Below are positions 39,073 through 47,677 of a stretch of 64,000 nucleotides of DNA, piece by piece (position 1 is the first letter of the stretch; each line of letters begins with the position of its first letter). This DNA comes from a gamma proteobacterium symbiont of Stewartia floridana (GTDB lineage Bacteria > Pseudomonadota > Gammaproteobacteria > Chromatiales > Chromatiaceae). The notes under the pieces were generated by a model. The model was not told the DNA's origin. It was given only the letters and a program-made list of their open reading frames with translations, and did not search any database. The stretch spans positions 103,993-167,992 of the forward strand of contig NAUB01000016.1 in the NCBI GenBank assembly GCA_003676145.1, in the 5' to 3' direction. The position numbers and the translations under genes are program-made.

Positions 39073-40464
39073 CTAAGAAGCCAGTGTCATCGGATCATCC
39101 TCAACGGATTCAGCTTGAGGCACTTTCATGGTTACCAACTCCTCGGCACTGACAGGATGTATCGGGATGGTGCTGTCCAGATCGGCCTTGGTCGCACCCA
39201 TCTTCACCGCCACCGCAAAGCCCTGCATCATCTCATCCACATGATCGCCAATCAGATGGATACCGACCACCCGCTCCTGATCACCACTACAGATCAACTT
39301 CATTGCCGTCGTCGTATCCCTCGATGAGAGGGCATGTCGCATCGGAGTGAACTCAGTCTGATAGACCTTGACCTTCTCATGCCAGGCCCGCGCCTGAGTT
39401 TCAGTCAAACCGACCGTGGCAACCGGCGGATGGGAAAACACCACACTGGGTATATTGTCGTAATCAACCCGACTGTTCGTTTGATGATCGAACAGACGAT
39501 CCGCCAGGCGACGTCCGGCGGCTATCGCAACCGGCGTCAAAGGTGTCCGACCGGTGATATCGCCGATGGCATAGATACCGGGAATGTTGGTGTTCTGGTA
39601 GTCGTCCGTCACCACAATACCGTTATCCAACATCTCAACGCCGATTTCTGCCAGGTTCAGTTTTGCCGTATTGGGTTTGCGACCAACCGCCCAGATCACT
39701 TTGTCGAAACCGCTTAACTGTTCACCCTGGCTTCCCTGAAGTGTAATGCCATCCTCGCCCTCAATCAGAGCATTGACCTGAAAAGAGAGCTTTTGCTCCA
39801 CACCCTGCTTGGTCATTTCGCGCATCAATACCCGGCTGAGCATGGGATCGAACATCTCAAGCAGACGCGATTCAAGAGCAACCAGGGTCACCTTAGAGCC
39901 CAGGGCCGAGAGCACCCCGGCAAGTTCAACGCCGATGTAACCACCACCGATGACCGCCACTTTTTCCGGCTGCTCCTGCAGGGCAAAAAAACCGTCGGAG
40001 GTGATCCCCAACTCTGCACCGGGCAGTGGCGGTACGATCGGCTGTCCACCGGTTGCAATCACAATATGATCTGCAGCATAGATCTCTCCATCGACCTCGA
40101 TCTCTCCCGGACCGATCAGACGGGCATGGCCCTGCAGATGGGTCACGCCAAGCTGTTCTACATAGTCATCCCAATAGCGATTGATGCCCTCAACATAACT
40201 CTGCCGACCCGCGACCAGTTTCGCCCAGTCGGTCTTGCCACGCTGTGCTGTCACGCCATAGCCTGCCGCATCATCAACCGCATGAGCCAGTTCAGCCGCC
40301 GTCCACATCACTTTCTTGGGCACACAGCCGTTGTTGACGCAGGTTCCACCCAGCTTCCCCGGTTCCACCACGGCAACCCGGCGGCCATGCTGCACCGCCC
40401 TTTCGGCCACCGCCAAGCCACCACTGCCACCACCGATGGCAATCAAATCGAAATGTCTGTTCAT
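39073..40464 (-). CDS. gor: glutathione-disulfide reductase (copy 1)
   Basis: The enzyme reduces glutathione disulfide with NADPH using FAD. The 463-residue protein has FAD-binding [17 protein letters not shown], the redox disulfide [13 protein letters not shown] (C42, C47), the NADPH site [28 protein letters not shown] and the C-terminal [12 protein letters not shown] with the catalytic His-Glu. After this it has a 15-residue acidic tail that copy 2 lacks. I start at 40464 (GGTGGG upstream, immediately before the FAD motif); an ATG at 40497 is 11 codons further out. It follows the Prx-Grx gene by 77 bases and probably recycles its reductant. Confidence 0.93.
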   Translation of the reverse strand: MNRHFDLIAIGGGSGGLAVAERAVQHGRRVAVVEPGKLGGTCVNNGCVPKKVMWTAAELAHAVDDAAGYGVTAQRGKTDWAKLVAGRQSYVEGINRYWDDYVEQLGVTHLQGHARLIGPGEIEVDGEIYAADHIVIATGGQPIVPPLPGAELGITSDGFFALQEQPEKVAVIGGGYIGVELAGVLSALGSKVTLVALESRLLEMFDPMLSRVLMREMTKQGVEQKLSFQVNALIEGEDGITLQGSQGEQLSGFDKVIWAVGRKPNTAKLNLAEIGVEMLDNGIVVTDDYQNTNIPGIYAIGDITGRTPLTPVAIAAGRRLADRLFDHQTNSRVDYDNIPSVVFSHPPVATVGLTETQARAWHEKVKVYQTEFTPMRHALSSRDTTTAMKLICSGDQERVVGIHLIGDHVDEMMQGFAVAVKMGATKADLDSTIPIHPVSAEELVTMKVPQAESVEDDPMTLAS

Positions 40465-40541
40465 ACTGCCCACCAAAATCCTGCCTAGAGAAGCCATCCA
40501 GCCGAAACGGCTGGATGTTGTGATTGAGACCTACCGGAGCG

Positions 40542-41291
40542 CTAGGCTGCCGACCTCTGCTGTTCTGCCAGAAACTGCTCAAGATCGTCCGAGCCGCCAA
40601 TACGTTCGCCATTGATGAATACCTGGGGCACCATCGAGATGCCGGCTACCGCGCGCAGACTGCTTTCACTGTAGTTCCTGTTCAGCACCAGCTCTTCGAA
40701 CTCGATGCCCGCATCCCGCAACATGCCCTTGGCCCGGACACAGAACGGACAACCTTCGCGGGTGAACAGGGTGACATCCATTGGCTGCTGTTCATTGGGC
40801 GCAATGTAGGCCAGCATGTGATCCGCATCCGAAACCTCAAAAGGATCTCCAGGCACATCAGGTTCGATGAACATCTTCTCGATGACACCATCTTTCACCA
40901 GCATCGAGTAGCGCCAGGAGCGCTCGCCAAAGCCGAGATCCTGTTTCGACACCAGCATCCCCATGCCACGGGTGAAATCACCGTTACCATCGGGCAGAAA
41001 ACGGATCCGGTCGGCCTGCTGCTCCAGCTGCCACTCGTTCATCACGAAGGCGTCGTTGACTGAGATACAGACCACTTCGTCAACCCCATGACGCTTCAGT
41101 ACCGGCGCCAGCTGGTTGTAACGGGGCACGTGGGTGGATGAGCATGTGGGGGTGAAGGCACCGGGCAGTGCAAATACCACCACGGTTCTGCCCTTGAAAA
41201 TTTCATCACTGCTGAGATCCACCCATTCGTGCTCACGACGGGTACGAAAGGTAACCTGGGGGACAGGCTGATTTTCACGATTCTCTAACAT
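40542..41291 (-). CDS. peroxiredoxin 5-glutaredoxin fusion protein
   Basis: Such hybrids reduce peroxides using glutathione directly. The 249-residue protein has an N-terminal Prx5 domain (1-160) with peroxidatic Cys in PGAFTPTCS (C50) and a C-terminal glutaredoxin domain (about 172-245) with redox motif GCPFC (C181, C184) and the cis-proline region [17 protein letters not shown]. It lies between two glutathione reductase genes, one downstream on the same strand and one divergent, which makes a self-contained glutathione peroxide defence module. Confidence 0.95.
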   Translation of the reverse strand: MLENRENQPVPQVTFRTRREHEWVDLSSDEIFKGRTVVVFALPGAFTPTCSSTHVPRYNQLAPVLKRHGVDEVVCISVNDAFVMNEWQLEQQADRIRFLPDGNGDFTRGMGMLVSKQDLGFGERSWRYSMLVKDGVIEKMFIEPDVPGDPFEVSDADHMLAYIAPNEQQPMDVTLFTREGCPFCVRAKGMLRDAGIEFEELVLNRNYSESSLRAVAGISMVPQVFINGERIGGSDDLEQFLAEQQRSAA

Positions 41292-41369
41292 CTTTATCTC
41301 CAGAAAAGTGTGGTTCGAATAAGCTTGAAACGCACTCTACGGAATAACCAAGCATCGGTAAAATCGTAT

Positions 41370-41386
41370 ATTACAATCTTTGTAAT
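41370..41386. promoter_or_regulatory. operator-like palindrome between Prx-Grx and gor2
   Basis: ATTACAA-TCT-TTGTAAT is a perfect inverted repeat with 7-base arms in the 313-base gap (41292-41604) between the divergent Prx-Grx and gor2 genes, about 80 bases upstream of the Prx-Grx ATG. It does not match the OxyR, Fur or IscR consensus as I know them. The rest of the gap shows no other feature. Confidence 0.4.
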
Positions 41387-41604
41387 TTGTTTTTCCTATT
41401 AATTAATTTCTCCCCTCCAACCACCACCAGCCTGGCTGCAAACACCGCTATTGCAGCCAACCCTGTGGACTGGGTCCAGACCCACTGGCGAGCCGATCTA
41501 AATTGTAACAATCAGGCACTTTGACCATTTAAATCTGTCCTATGCCTGCACAAGCGCTCTATCATAGTGCGAACAGATCCATGGCCCGTAACCGAGGTAG
41601 AAGA

Positions 41605-42957
41605 ATGAGTAAAAAATATGACCTGATCGCCATCGGCGCCGGTAGCGGCGGCCTCTCAGTCGCGGAGCGCGCCGCCAAATATGGTGCCAAATGCGCTGTG
41701 ATCGAAGCCAAGCGAATTGGTGGCACCTGTGTGAATCTGGGGTGTGTGCCGAAAAAGGTCATGTGGTACGGAGCCGGTATTGCCCATACCCTTCATGATG
41801 CCGCCGATTACGGTTTTCAGATCGACGTCAACGGTTTCTCATGGGAAACACTGAAGCAACACCGGGACGAGTATGTGGCCGGTATCAACAACTGGTATCA
41901 CACCTATCTGAAAGATTCGGAAATCGATGAGATTACCGGTTACGCCCGATTCGTCGATCCGCACACCCTGGAGGTGAACGGGGAACAGTTGCAGGCCGAA
42001 CACATCGTCATCGCCCCGGGTGCCTATCCGGTGGTGCCATCCATACCGGGGGCAGAACACGGCATCACCTCAGATGGCTTTTTTGAGTTGGAAGCCCTGC
42101 CCCGCCAGGTAGCGGTGGTCGGCAGTGGGTATATTGCGGTAGAGATCGCCGGTCTGCTGAATGCCCTGGGCAGCAATGTCACACTGCTGTTGAGAAGAGA
42201 GCACCTGCTCAGACCCTTCGACGCCATGTTGCGGGAGTGCCTGATGGAGGAGATGGTGGACGCCGGCATCAACATCATCACCTCTTCCAGCATCGGAGAG
42301 GTTGTCAAACAGGATAACGGAGAGCTTGAACTGATCTGTGCCGATACCGGACATCAGCTGGGCCGATTCGATCAACTGCTGTGGGCCATCGGCAGAGCAC
42401 CGGCCTCCTCCGGTATGAACCTGGAGAAGGCGGGAATTATCATGGATGAGCAGGGCTACATCCCGACCGATGAGTGGCAGAACACCAACCTGCCCGGTGT
42501 CTATGCCATCGGCGATGTCACCGGACGGGCTCAACTGACACCGGTGGCCATTGCCGCAGGACGACGCCTTGGCGACCGCCTGTTCGGCGGCATGCATGAG
42601 CGAAAACTCGACTACGATCTGATCCCGACGGTGGTCTTCAGTCACCCGCCAATCGCTACCGTCGGCCTGACCGAAAGTGAAGCCCGGGAGATTCATGGGG
42701 ATGCGGTTAAGATCTACCAGTCCAGATTTACACCCATGTATCACGCCTTCACCAAACATCAGAGCAAGATGGCGATGAAACTGGTTACGGTTGGCGCCCG
42801 AGAAAAAGTGGTCGGCTGTCATGTGATCGGTATCGGTGCCGATGAGATGCTGCAGGGCTTCGCGGTAGCGATGCGCATGGGCGCAACAAAAAAGGATTTC
42901 GATGACACCATTGCGATTCACCCAAGCGCTGCTGAAGAGTTGGTCACCATGCGCTAG
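41605..42957 (+). CDS. gor: glutathione-disulfide reductase (copy 2)
   Basis: The 450-residue length equals that of E. coli Gor. It has [30 protein letters not shown] (C42, C47), [29 protein letters not shown] and C-terminal [13 protein letters not shown]. The NADPH-site GSGYIAVE keeps the pattern for the dinucleotide. I start at the ATG at 41605, with GAGG 8 bases upstream; a longer frame from 41542 adds 21 unconserved residues. It is a diverged paralogue of copy 1 in the same locus, more likely an old duplication or separate acquisition than a recent copy. Confidence 0.94.
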   Translation: MSKKYDLIAIGAGSGGLSVAERAAKYGAKCAVIEAKRIGGTCVNLGCVPKKVMWYGAGIAHTLHDAADYGFQIDVNGFSWETLKQHRDEYVAGINNWYHTYLKDSEIDEITGYARFVDPHTLEVNGEQLQAEHIVIAPGAYPVVPSIPGAEHGITSDGFFELEALPRQVAVVGSGYIAVEIAGLLNALGSNVTLLLRREHLLRPFDAMLRECLMEEMVDAGINIITSSSIGEVVKQDNGELELICADTGHQLGRFDQLLWAIGRAPASSGMNLEKAGIIMDEQGYIPTDEWQNTNLPGVYAIGDVTGRAQLTPVAIAAGRRLGDRLFGGMHERKLDYDLIPTVVFSHPPIATVGLTESEAREIHGDAVKIYQSRFTPMYHAFTKHQSKMAMKLVTVGAREKVVGCHVIGIGADEMLQGFAVAMRMGATKKDFDDTIAIHPSAAEELVTMR

Positions 42958-42985
42958 GGCGACCCGGCAACTCAGGGAAGACTCA

Positions 42986-43567
42986 ATGAGCCGAACATTT
43001 GCATCAGCACTCACCCTGTCCATTGCGATGCATTTTCTGCTGACCTGGTACCTGGGTGAAAAGTTGTGGCGTTATCTCTCTGAGTCACCCTCACACGACC
43101 GAACATCCACGATTCGGATCACCATCGAGTCGCCCGTCAGGGTCAGCACGCCCCAGCAAAACCACCAATGGGTCTCGATGCCGAAACAGGCGAGGACTCC
43201 AACAGTAGAACCCAAGCGCCCTGACACAACCAATCCTCCCGAACGCAATGAACGAAAGCTACCAATAGCGGAATCGAAAGCCGATAGAATCACCTCTGCC
43301 AAAATTCTTATGTCATCCAAACAGATCAGCCGCAATCTGGTGATCGGCGAACAACAGGCGGATACCAAGGGAGACAAAGACTCAGTATCGGCAATCCTCG
43401 ATCAGGCGTTAAACCCAAAAAGGGAAGCGGCGAATATTTCCACACTGGTCGATGGCACAACCCGAGTGGTGAGCGAGCAGGGTTATACCTATTGCATCAA
43501 ACCTCTGGATGACTGGAGGATCGTTGATCCGCAGGACGACATGCGGGTATCGGCCTTCTGCAAATAA
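42986..43567 (+). CDS. TonB-like N-terminal anchored protein, unknown
   Basis: The 193-residue protein has one N-terminal helix (about 5-22, LTLSIAMHFLLTWYLG), a Pro/Arg/Lys-rich extended region (about 45-110) and a short C-terminal domain ending DPQDDMRVSAFCK with two cysteines (YCIK and FCK) that could form a disulfide. The layout resembles TonB-type periplasmic linkers, but the usual C-terminal TonB domain is not recognisable. The ATG at 42986 has AGGGAAG 7 bases upstream and lies 28 bases after gor2, so the two are probably co-transcribed. Confidence 0.65.
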   Translation: MSRTFASALTLSIAMHFLLTWYLGEKLWRYLSESPSHDRTSTIRITIESPVRVSTPQQNHQWVSMPKQARTPTVEPKRPDTTNPPERNERKLPIAESKADRITSAKILMSSKQISRNLVIGEQQADTKGDKDSVSAILDQALNPKREAANISTLVDGTTRVVSEQGYTYCIKPLDDWRIVDPQDDMRVSAFCK

Positions 43568-43583
43568 CTCAGTCGCACATCGA

Positions 43584-43979
43584 TCAATCGGCAAACTCAT
43601 CGAATTGAAGCACATCGCCCGGATTGGTCTCCCAGGATGCTCTACTCCCCATGAAAATATGTTTCCCGACCTTTACCCCAGGCTCTCCATCGACACACCC
43701 CAGAGAAACCCAGCCGATCACACCCTGATAGGTTCCAGCGAGCGGTGAACCGCATCGACTACAGAATAGACTCCCCATCGCTTCGGAAGCGTTGTAGTGC
43801 GTCAACAGCGACTCACCAGTCAGCCATGACAGCTTACCCGGTTCAATCAGAGCAAATGCGGAGGATTGAGCGCCATTAGCCTTCCTGCACATGGAACAGT
43901 GACAGGAAGCTGCATCATGCAACTCACCATCAACCTCATAGGTCACTTCACCACAGGCACATGAACCTCTAATTGCCAT
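43584..43979 (-). CDS. GFA/CENP-V domain protein
   Basis: The 131-residue protein has the GFA-family zinc ligands in GSCACGEVTYEV, CHCSMCRKANGA and FCSRCGSPL. Members include glutathione-dependent formaldehyde-activating enzymes, though most have unknown substrates. I use the ATG at 43979, which has AGGAG 7 bases upstream; a start at 44006 adds nine residues. It is convergent with the TonB-like gene. Proximity to the glutathione genes is suggestive only. Confidence 0.85.
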   Translation of the reverse strand: MAIRGSCACGEVTYEVDGELHDAASCHCSMCRKANGAQSSAFALIEPGKLSWLTGESLLTHYNASEAMGSLFCSRCGSPLAGTYQGVIGWVSLGCVDGEPGVKVGKHIFMGSRASWETNPGDVLQFDEFAD

Positions 43980-44037
43980 CTCTAACTCCTTTTTATCACC
44001 TGGCATGAACAGACTTGTTCATGATGTTTCTATATTT

Positions 44038-44051
44038 TAGGGCCTGTTAAC
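44038..44051 (+). repeat. 14-base oriented repeat, copy 3
   Basis: TAGGGCCTGTTAAC, exact form, about 60 bases upstream of the GFA gene start and just before the REP-like cluster. Confidence 0.7.
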
Positions 44052-44082
44052 TTGCGATCTTCCCGTCAGCCAAACTAAGAGC

Positions 44083-44370
44083 CCTTCTCCCTTGACGGGA
44101 GAGGATGTATGCGAAGTGTTTCCACTGACTAGTAGAGACAGAAACTCGCTGCGCCTTCATCTTTATCACGTTGGTTTCACATGAAAACCAAGACTCTTTT
44201 TCTCCCCCTCTCCCCCGGCCCCTCTCCCGCAAGGGGAGAGGGGAGTTAAACCCCCAAGCCTTTAGGTATTCTGACGTAATCCCACCGTGTCCATCTGCTG
44301 ACCTAAATGCCCCTCTCCCTCAAGGGGAGAAGAGAGTTACTATCCCTGCCTAGGGGAGAGGAGATAAATA
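44083..44370. repeat. cluster of REP-like CCTCTCCC hairpins
   Basis: Three palindromes of the same family occur within 290 bases: CTTCTCCCTTGACGGGAGAGG (near 44085-44104), a perfect unit at 44219-44243 with arms CCCCTCTCCC and GGGAGAGGGG around GCAAG, and CCCCTCTCCC with GGGGAGA at 44310-44335. A fourth half-unit, TAGGGGAGAGGAG, lies near 44351-44363. These fill most of the 400-base gap between GFA and HAD genes. Open frames here are products of the repeats and are not called. Confidence 0.75.
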
Positions 44371-44406
44371 TACCTGCCTGTTTTATATTCTGGCGATAAT
44401 AGTGGC

Positions 44407-45090
44407 TCAGCAACAATCATCTTTGAAGGCCAGCAGATTGGGATAACAGGCTATCGCCCTGCTGTCATGAACCCCACCCACAAGCACGCAATCCACTCCA
44501 GCCGCGCTTGCACCCCCAAGATCACGCCTGACCGAATCACCGATCACCAGGCAATCCTGTTCACGACAACCCAGTGCTTTAACAATACGCTTGAAGGGCT
44601 TTGGCGAGGGTTTCACCACACCATGATCCGATGAAAATGAGATCGCCTTGAATAGGCCGTCAATTCCCCTGTCACTGAAGGTTGTTAGCCATCTCTCCTT
44701 CGGCGCCCAGATATCGATCACTGCGGCAAGCGTGAACCTGCCTGCCAGCGCCAGCAGGGTTTCAACATACTGTTGCGGTATATGACCATGCTCATGAAAT
44801 GAAAATGTGTTGATGATTCTGTCGATCTCCGAATGGGACAGAGATAGATCAGCCACTGCAGAAATGGCCTCTTTTACGCTTGGAAAGTTATCCCTGTAAC
44901 GTTGATCAGGATAGCGCAGATCCAAATAGGCATAGACCTTTGCAATCAGACGATTGACGGAAGATTTCTCCAGCTCGCCTCCGATTCCATGGTAGTACTC
45001 TGAATAGTCTTCATCACTACCGAATCGGTCTTCGCCAAACATGAAGGTACCGTTCATATCCAGCAGAATCGCCTTTTTCGATTCAAACAC
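44407..45090 (-). CDS. HAD-superfamily hydrolase with atypical motif I
   Basis: The 227-residue protein has a Rossmann-like HAD core with a helical cap (about 20-95). Motif I is LLDMNGT (D11, N13), motif III is KPSPKPF, motif IV is GDSVRRDLGGASAAG. The second Asp of the usual DxD is Asn, so the common phosphatase acid/base residue is missing and the reaction may differ or be weak. Substrate unknown. A lipoprotein gene precedes it by 83 bases on the same strand. Confidence 0.8.
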   Translation of the reverse strand: MFESKKAILLDMNGTFMFGEDRFGSDEDYSEYYHGIGGELEKSSVNRLIAKVYAYLDLRYPDQRYRDNFPSVKEAISAVADLSLSHSEIDRIINTFSFHEHGHIPQQYVETLLALAGRFTLAAVIDIWAPKERWLTTFSDRGIDGLFKAISFSSDHGVVKPSPKPFKRIVKALGCREQDCLVIGDSVRRDLGGASAAGVDCVLVGGVHDSRAIACYPNLLAFKDDCC

Positions 45091-45173
45091 CCTATCCCCC
45101 CTTCTCCCTTGGATGACGTGTCATTGATTTGCCGCTGGCTACTCCGATGCTCGGCTTAAAACTGAATGACAGA

Positions 45174-45776
45174 TCACTGCTTATCGATAAGGGTAAGCTG
45201 CACATCATCCAGCCAGGCCGTACCGGCATCATTCAAAACCGCGGTAACCTGTAGATGAGCCGTCTTGGCCGGGACAACCGCAACAACTTCAAGCCGCTGC
45301 CACTCATGGCTGCCTGTTACAATCTCCGAAGCGATTTCGCTGATGAATTTCTTATTGGCTTTGCGAAACACCAGGCTCAGGTCGAACCCTTTCGGGCCCA
45401 GCGCTTCGCTTTTGATCATGGCACTCAGCTTGATCGATTTACCCACCGCACTATCCAGTGGTAACCACTGATTGATCATTCCCCAGGCCTGAACCAACTT
45501 GCGCTCGATACGGTAACTGTGTTTGCCATCGGTACTGTCGCTGGTGTCGATGGATACCTCATAGGCCGGCTCCCCCGCATGTTGGGAGAATCCCCAGCCT
45601 TTCACAAACTGATCCGACTCCTCGAAACTCGGGTTTTTCAATGGCAGCGAAATGGCTTGTAGCGGTGGCTTTTCCTGCGGCAGGCTCTGTTCGGCCGTCT
45701 GATTCTTATCGCTGCAGGCGCTAAGCAGCAGTAACGCAGTGACCATCCAAAAAAGGGAGAACATTCTATTATTCAT
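45174..45776 (-). CDS. lipoprotein with carbohydrate-binding-like domain
   Basis: The 200-residue protein has a lipobox (LLLLSACSDK, Cys 21) and a jelly-roll-like domain (about 48-195) with PLKNPSFEE, GKHSYRIER, WLPLDSAVGKSIKLSA and the C-terminal AWLDDVQLTLI, the pattern of CBM4/9-like or similar all-beta modules. It should sit on an outer or inner membrane surface. Ligand unknown. Confidence 0.72.
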   Translation of the reverse strand: MNNRMFSLFWMVTALLLLSACSDKNQTAEQSLPQEKPPLQAISLPLKNPSFEESDQFVKGWGFSQHAGEPAYEVSIDTSDSTDGKHSYRIERKLVQAWGMINQWLPLDSAVGKSIKLSAMIKSEALGPKGFDLSLVFRKANKKFISEIASEIVTGSHEWQRLEVVAVVPAKTAHLQVTAVLNDAGTAWLDDVQLTLIDKQ

Positions 45777-45800
45777 GATTGTTTACCATAAAAAGACCAG

Positions 45801-45897
45801 CCGCGAATGAACGCCAGTCGCCGCGAATTCACACAAACAGCAGTCACAATGTGAAATCGATTTGCGGCAGTTTGCGGTGATTGGCGTTCATTCGCGG
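45801..45897. repeat. 97-base intergenic inverted-repeat element
   Basis: CCGCGAATGAACGCCA at 45801-45816 is repeated exactly inverted at 45882-45897 (TGGCGTTCATTCGCGG). Inside are partial copies (CCGCGAATTCACAC; TTTGCGGCAG and TTTGCGGTGA). It lies between the lipoprotein and NamZ genes. Its size and symmetry resemble REP/BIME-type non-autonomous elements. Confidence 0.75.
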
Positions 45898-45926
45898 TTA
45901 ATTGTCTTAACCATTTAGCAAATTAT

Positions 45927-47132
45927 TCAATAGAGCTTGAATCTTTCAGTTGCCTGACACCAGGCCGTTTCATCCTGCGTTGCCAGTGCATCAAGCGCTT
46001 CAACCGATGCATCGGAATCATCAACCCATTCCCGCAGCAGACTGGAACCATTGATCAGATCGATGGCAAGCCGATCGAACTCGTACTCGTAAGGAAAATC
46101 CCGCCACAGGGGATAATCAGCCTGCAACTGACGCAATGCCTTGAAGGCCAATGCCTGCAGGCGCCAGGGTTTGAAACTGGTGTGCCGATAGTGGGCTTCG
46201 TTGTCCACATGGATCTGAATCCCGTGACAGAGCTGACCGGCATGCTTATGAAAAGTTGGCTCGAACCAGCAGGGACGCAACCGACACCCCTCAAGCCAAC
46301 CGGGGCTCAACTCATGCATGGTTTTTATCAACGCTGAAGCATCGATATCCGGCGCACCGAACAGCTCCAGGGGTCTGGTGGTGCCACGCCCTTCCGACAG
46401 TGTTGTACCTTCCAGCATGACCGTTCCCCCGTAACATCTGGCCATCGACAGGTTGGGGGCATTCGGGCTGGGATTGATCCAGGTCCGCTCTGATAACGGC
46501 CAGCCATAACCCGGTGCCGATTCCGGCTGCCAGCCGTCCATACGGATCACTTCACACTCAACATCGAGTTTGAGATGGTCGATAAACCACAAAGCCATCT
46601 CACCCAGCGTGAGACCATGCCGCATCGGCATCGGAGCGGCACCGACAAAGCTCTCCCAACCCTCACGCAACATCAACCCCTCAACCGGCCTGCCGGCCGG
46701 GTTGGGACGATCGAGCAGCCAGACCGCTTTGCCGTGAGCGGACGCCGCTTCCAGCATATAGCGCAGGGTGGTGACGAAGGTATAGATACGACAGCCGAGA
46801 TCCTGCAGATCCACCAGCAGCAGATCGAAACTGTCCATCATCTCTGTGGTAGGACGACGCACTTCCCCATACAGGCTGAACAACGGAATACCGAGACGTT
46901 CGTCGTACTCATCGCCACTCTCCACCATGTTGTCCTGCTTGTCGCCACGCAGGCCATGCTGAGGACCGAATGCGGCCGTCAACTCAATGTCCGGCAGGGC
47001 TGCCAGGGCATCCAGGCTATGGGTCAGATCCGCAGTGGTTGAGGCAGGATGGGCAAGCAAAGCGATACGCTTTCCGGCCAATGGACGGCGCAGTGCAGCT
47101 TCCTCGATCAGACGGTCAATTCCGAACTTCAT
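45927..47132 (-). CDS. NamZ/DUF1343-family exo-beta-N-acetylmuramidase
   Basis: The DUF1343 family includes NamZ, which removes N-acetylmuramic acid from muropeptide fragments. The 401-residue protein has the N-terminal Rossmann-like domain with LLAHPASTTADLTHS, FGPQHGLRGDKQDNM, LFSLYGEVRRPT and LLVDLQDLGCRIYTF, then VWLLDRPNPAGR and the C-terminal domain with EGTTLSEGRGTTRP. No signal peptide is visible, which points to cytosolic recycling rather than secreted action. It follows lspA by 42 bases and may be the last gene of the ribF-ileS-lspA transcript. Confidence 0.85.
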   Translation of the reverse strand: MKFGIDRLIEEAALRRPLAGKRIALLAHPASTTADLTHSLDALAALPDIELTAAFGPQHGLRGDKQDNMVESGDEYDERLGIPLFSLYGEVRRPTTEMMDSFDLLLVDLQDLGCRIYTFVTTLRYMLEAASAHGKAVWLLDRPNPAGRPVEGLMLREGWESFVGAAPMPMRHGLTLGEMALWFIDHLKLDVECEVIRMDGWQPESAPGYGWPLSERTWINPSPNAPNLSMARCYGGTVMLEGTTLSEGRGTTRPLELFGAPDIDASALIKTMHELSPGWLEGCRLRPCWFEPTFHKHAGQLCHGIQIHVDNEAHYRHTSFKPWRLQALAFKALRQLQADYPLWRDFPYEYEFDRLAIDLINGSSLLREWVDDSDASVEALDALATQDETAWCQATERFKLY

Positions 47133-47165
47133 TCCGGGACAATCCTCACTCAGCGAAATTAGAGG

Positions 47166-47179
47166 CTGGGCCTGTTAAC
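47166..47179 (+). repeat. 14-base oriented repeat, copy 4
   Basis: CTGGGCCTGTTAAC. On the minus strand its GTTAAC contains the lspA stop codon TAA. Confidence 0.6.
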
Positions 47180-47654
47180 GACTTTCTTCGTCGCGTCGCT
47201 TCGCCAGCACCAGGGCATCGTACAGCATGATCCCCACACCCAGGGTAATGGCGGAATCGGCAATATTGAATGCAGGCCAGTAGTGCTGTTGATAGTGGAA
47301 GTGCAGAAAGTCGATCACATGACCAAACAGAATCCGGTCGATCACATTGCCGATGGCACCACCGATGATCAACGAGAGGGAGACCGCCACCCACTTCTCC
47401 TGCTGCTTTAAACGCCACAACCAAACCGTCAGTACGGTGGTCACCACGATGGCGAGCACGGTGAAAAACCAGCGCTGCCAGCCCCCCTGATCGCTGAGAA
47501 AGCTGAATGCCGCACCCTTGTTGTAGAGCAGGGTCAGATCAAATATCGGCAACACGTAGACCGGCTCGTAAAGCGTCAGCATTCGGTCGGCCATCTGCTT
47601 GGTCAACTGATCCAGCAAGATCACAACAAAGGAGAGCCACAACCAGTTGATCAT
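47175..47654 (-). CDS. lspA: prolipoprotein signal peptidase
   Basis: LspA removes signal peptides from lipidated prolipoproteins in the inner membrane. The 159-residue protein has four helices and the conserved LLDQLTKQMAD, NKGAAFSFLSDQGGWQRW, GGAIGNVIDRI and FNIADSAITLG; the last two hold the two catalytic aspartates. It lies 23 bases after ileS, the common gammaproteobacterial order. Confidence 0.97.
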   Translation of the reverse strand: MINWLWLSFVVILLDQLTKQMADRMLTLYEPVYVLPIFDLTLLYNKGAAFSFLSDQGGWQRWFFTVLAIVVTTVLTVWLWRLKQQEKWVAVSLSLIIGGAIGNVIDRILFGHVIDFLHFHYQQHYWPAFNIADSAITLGVGIMLYDALVLAKRRDEESR

Positions 47655-47677
47655 TTCGATATCCCTTTGAAAATGTC

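Noticed and set aside
44047..44353. Open frames over the REP-like cluster
   Set aside because: They are translations of palindromic repeats, with Arg/Gly/Pro-rich artefact sequence.
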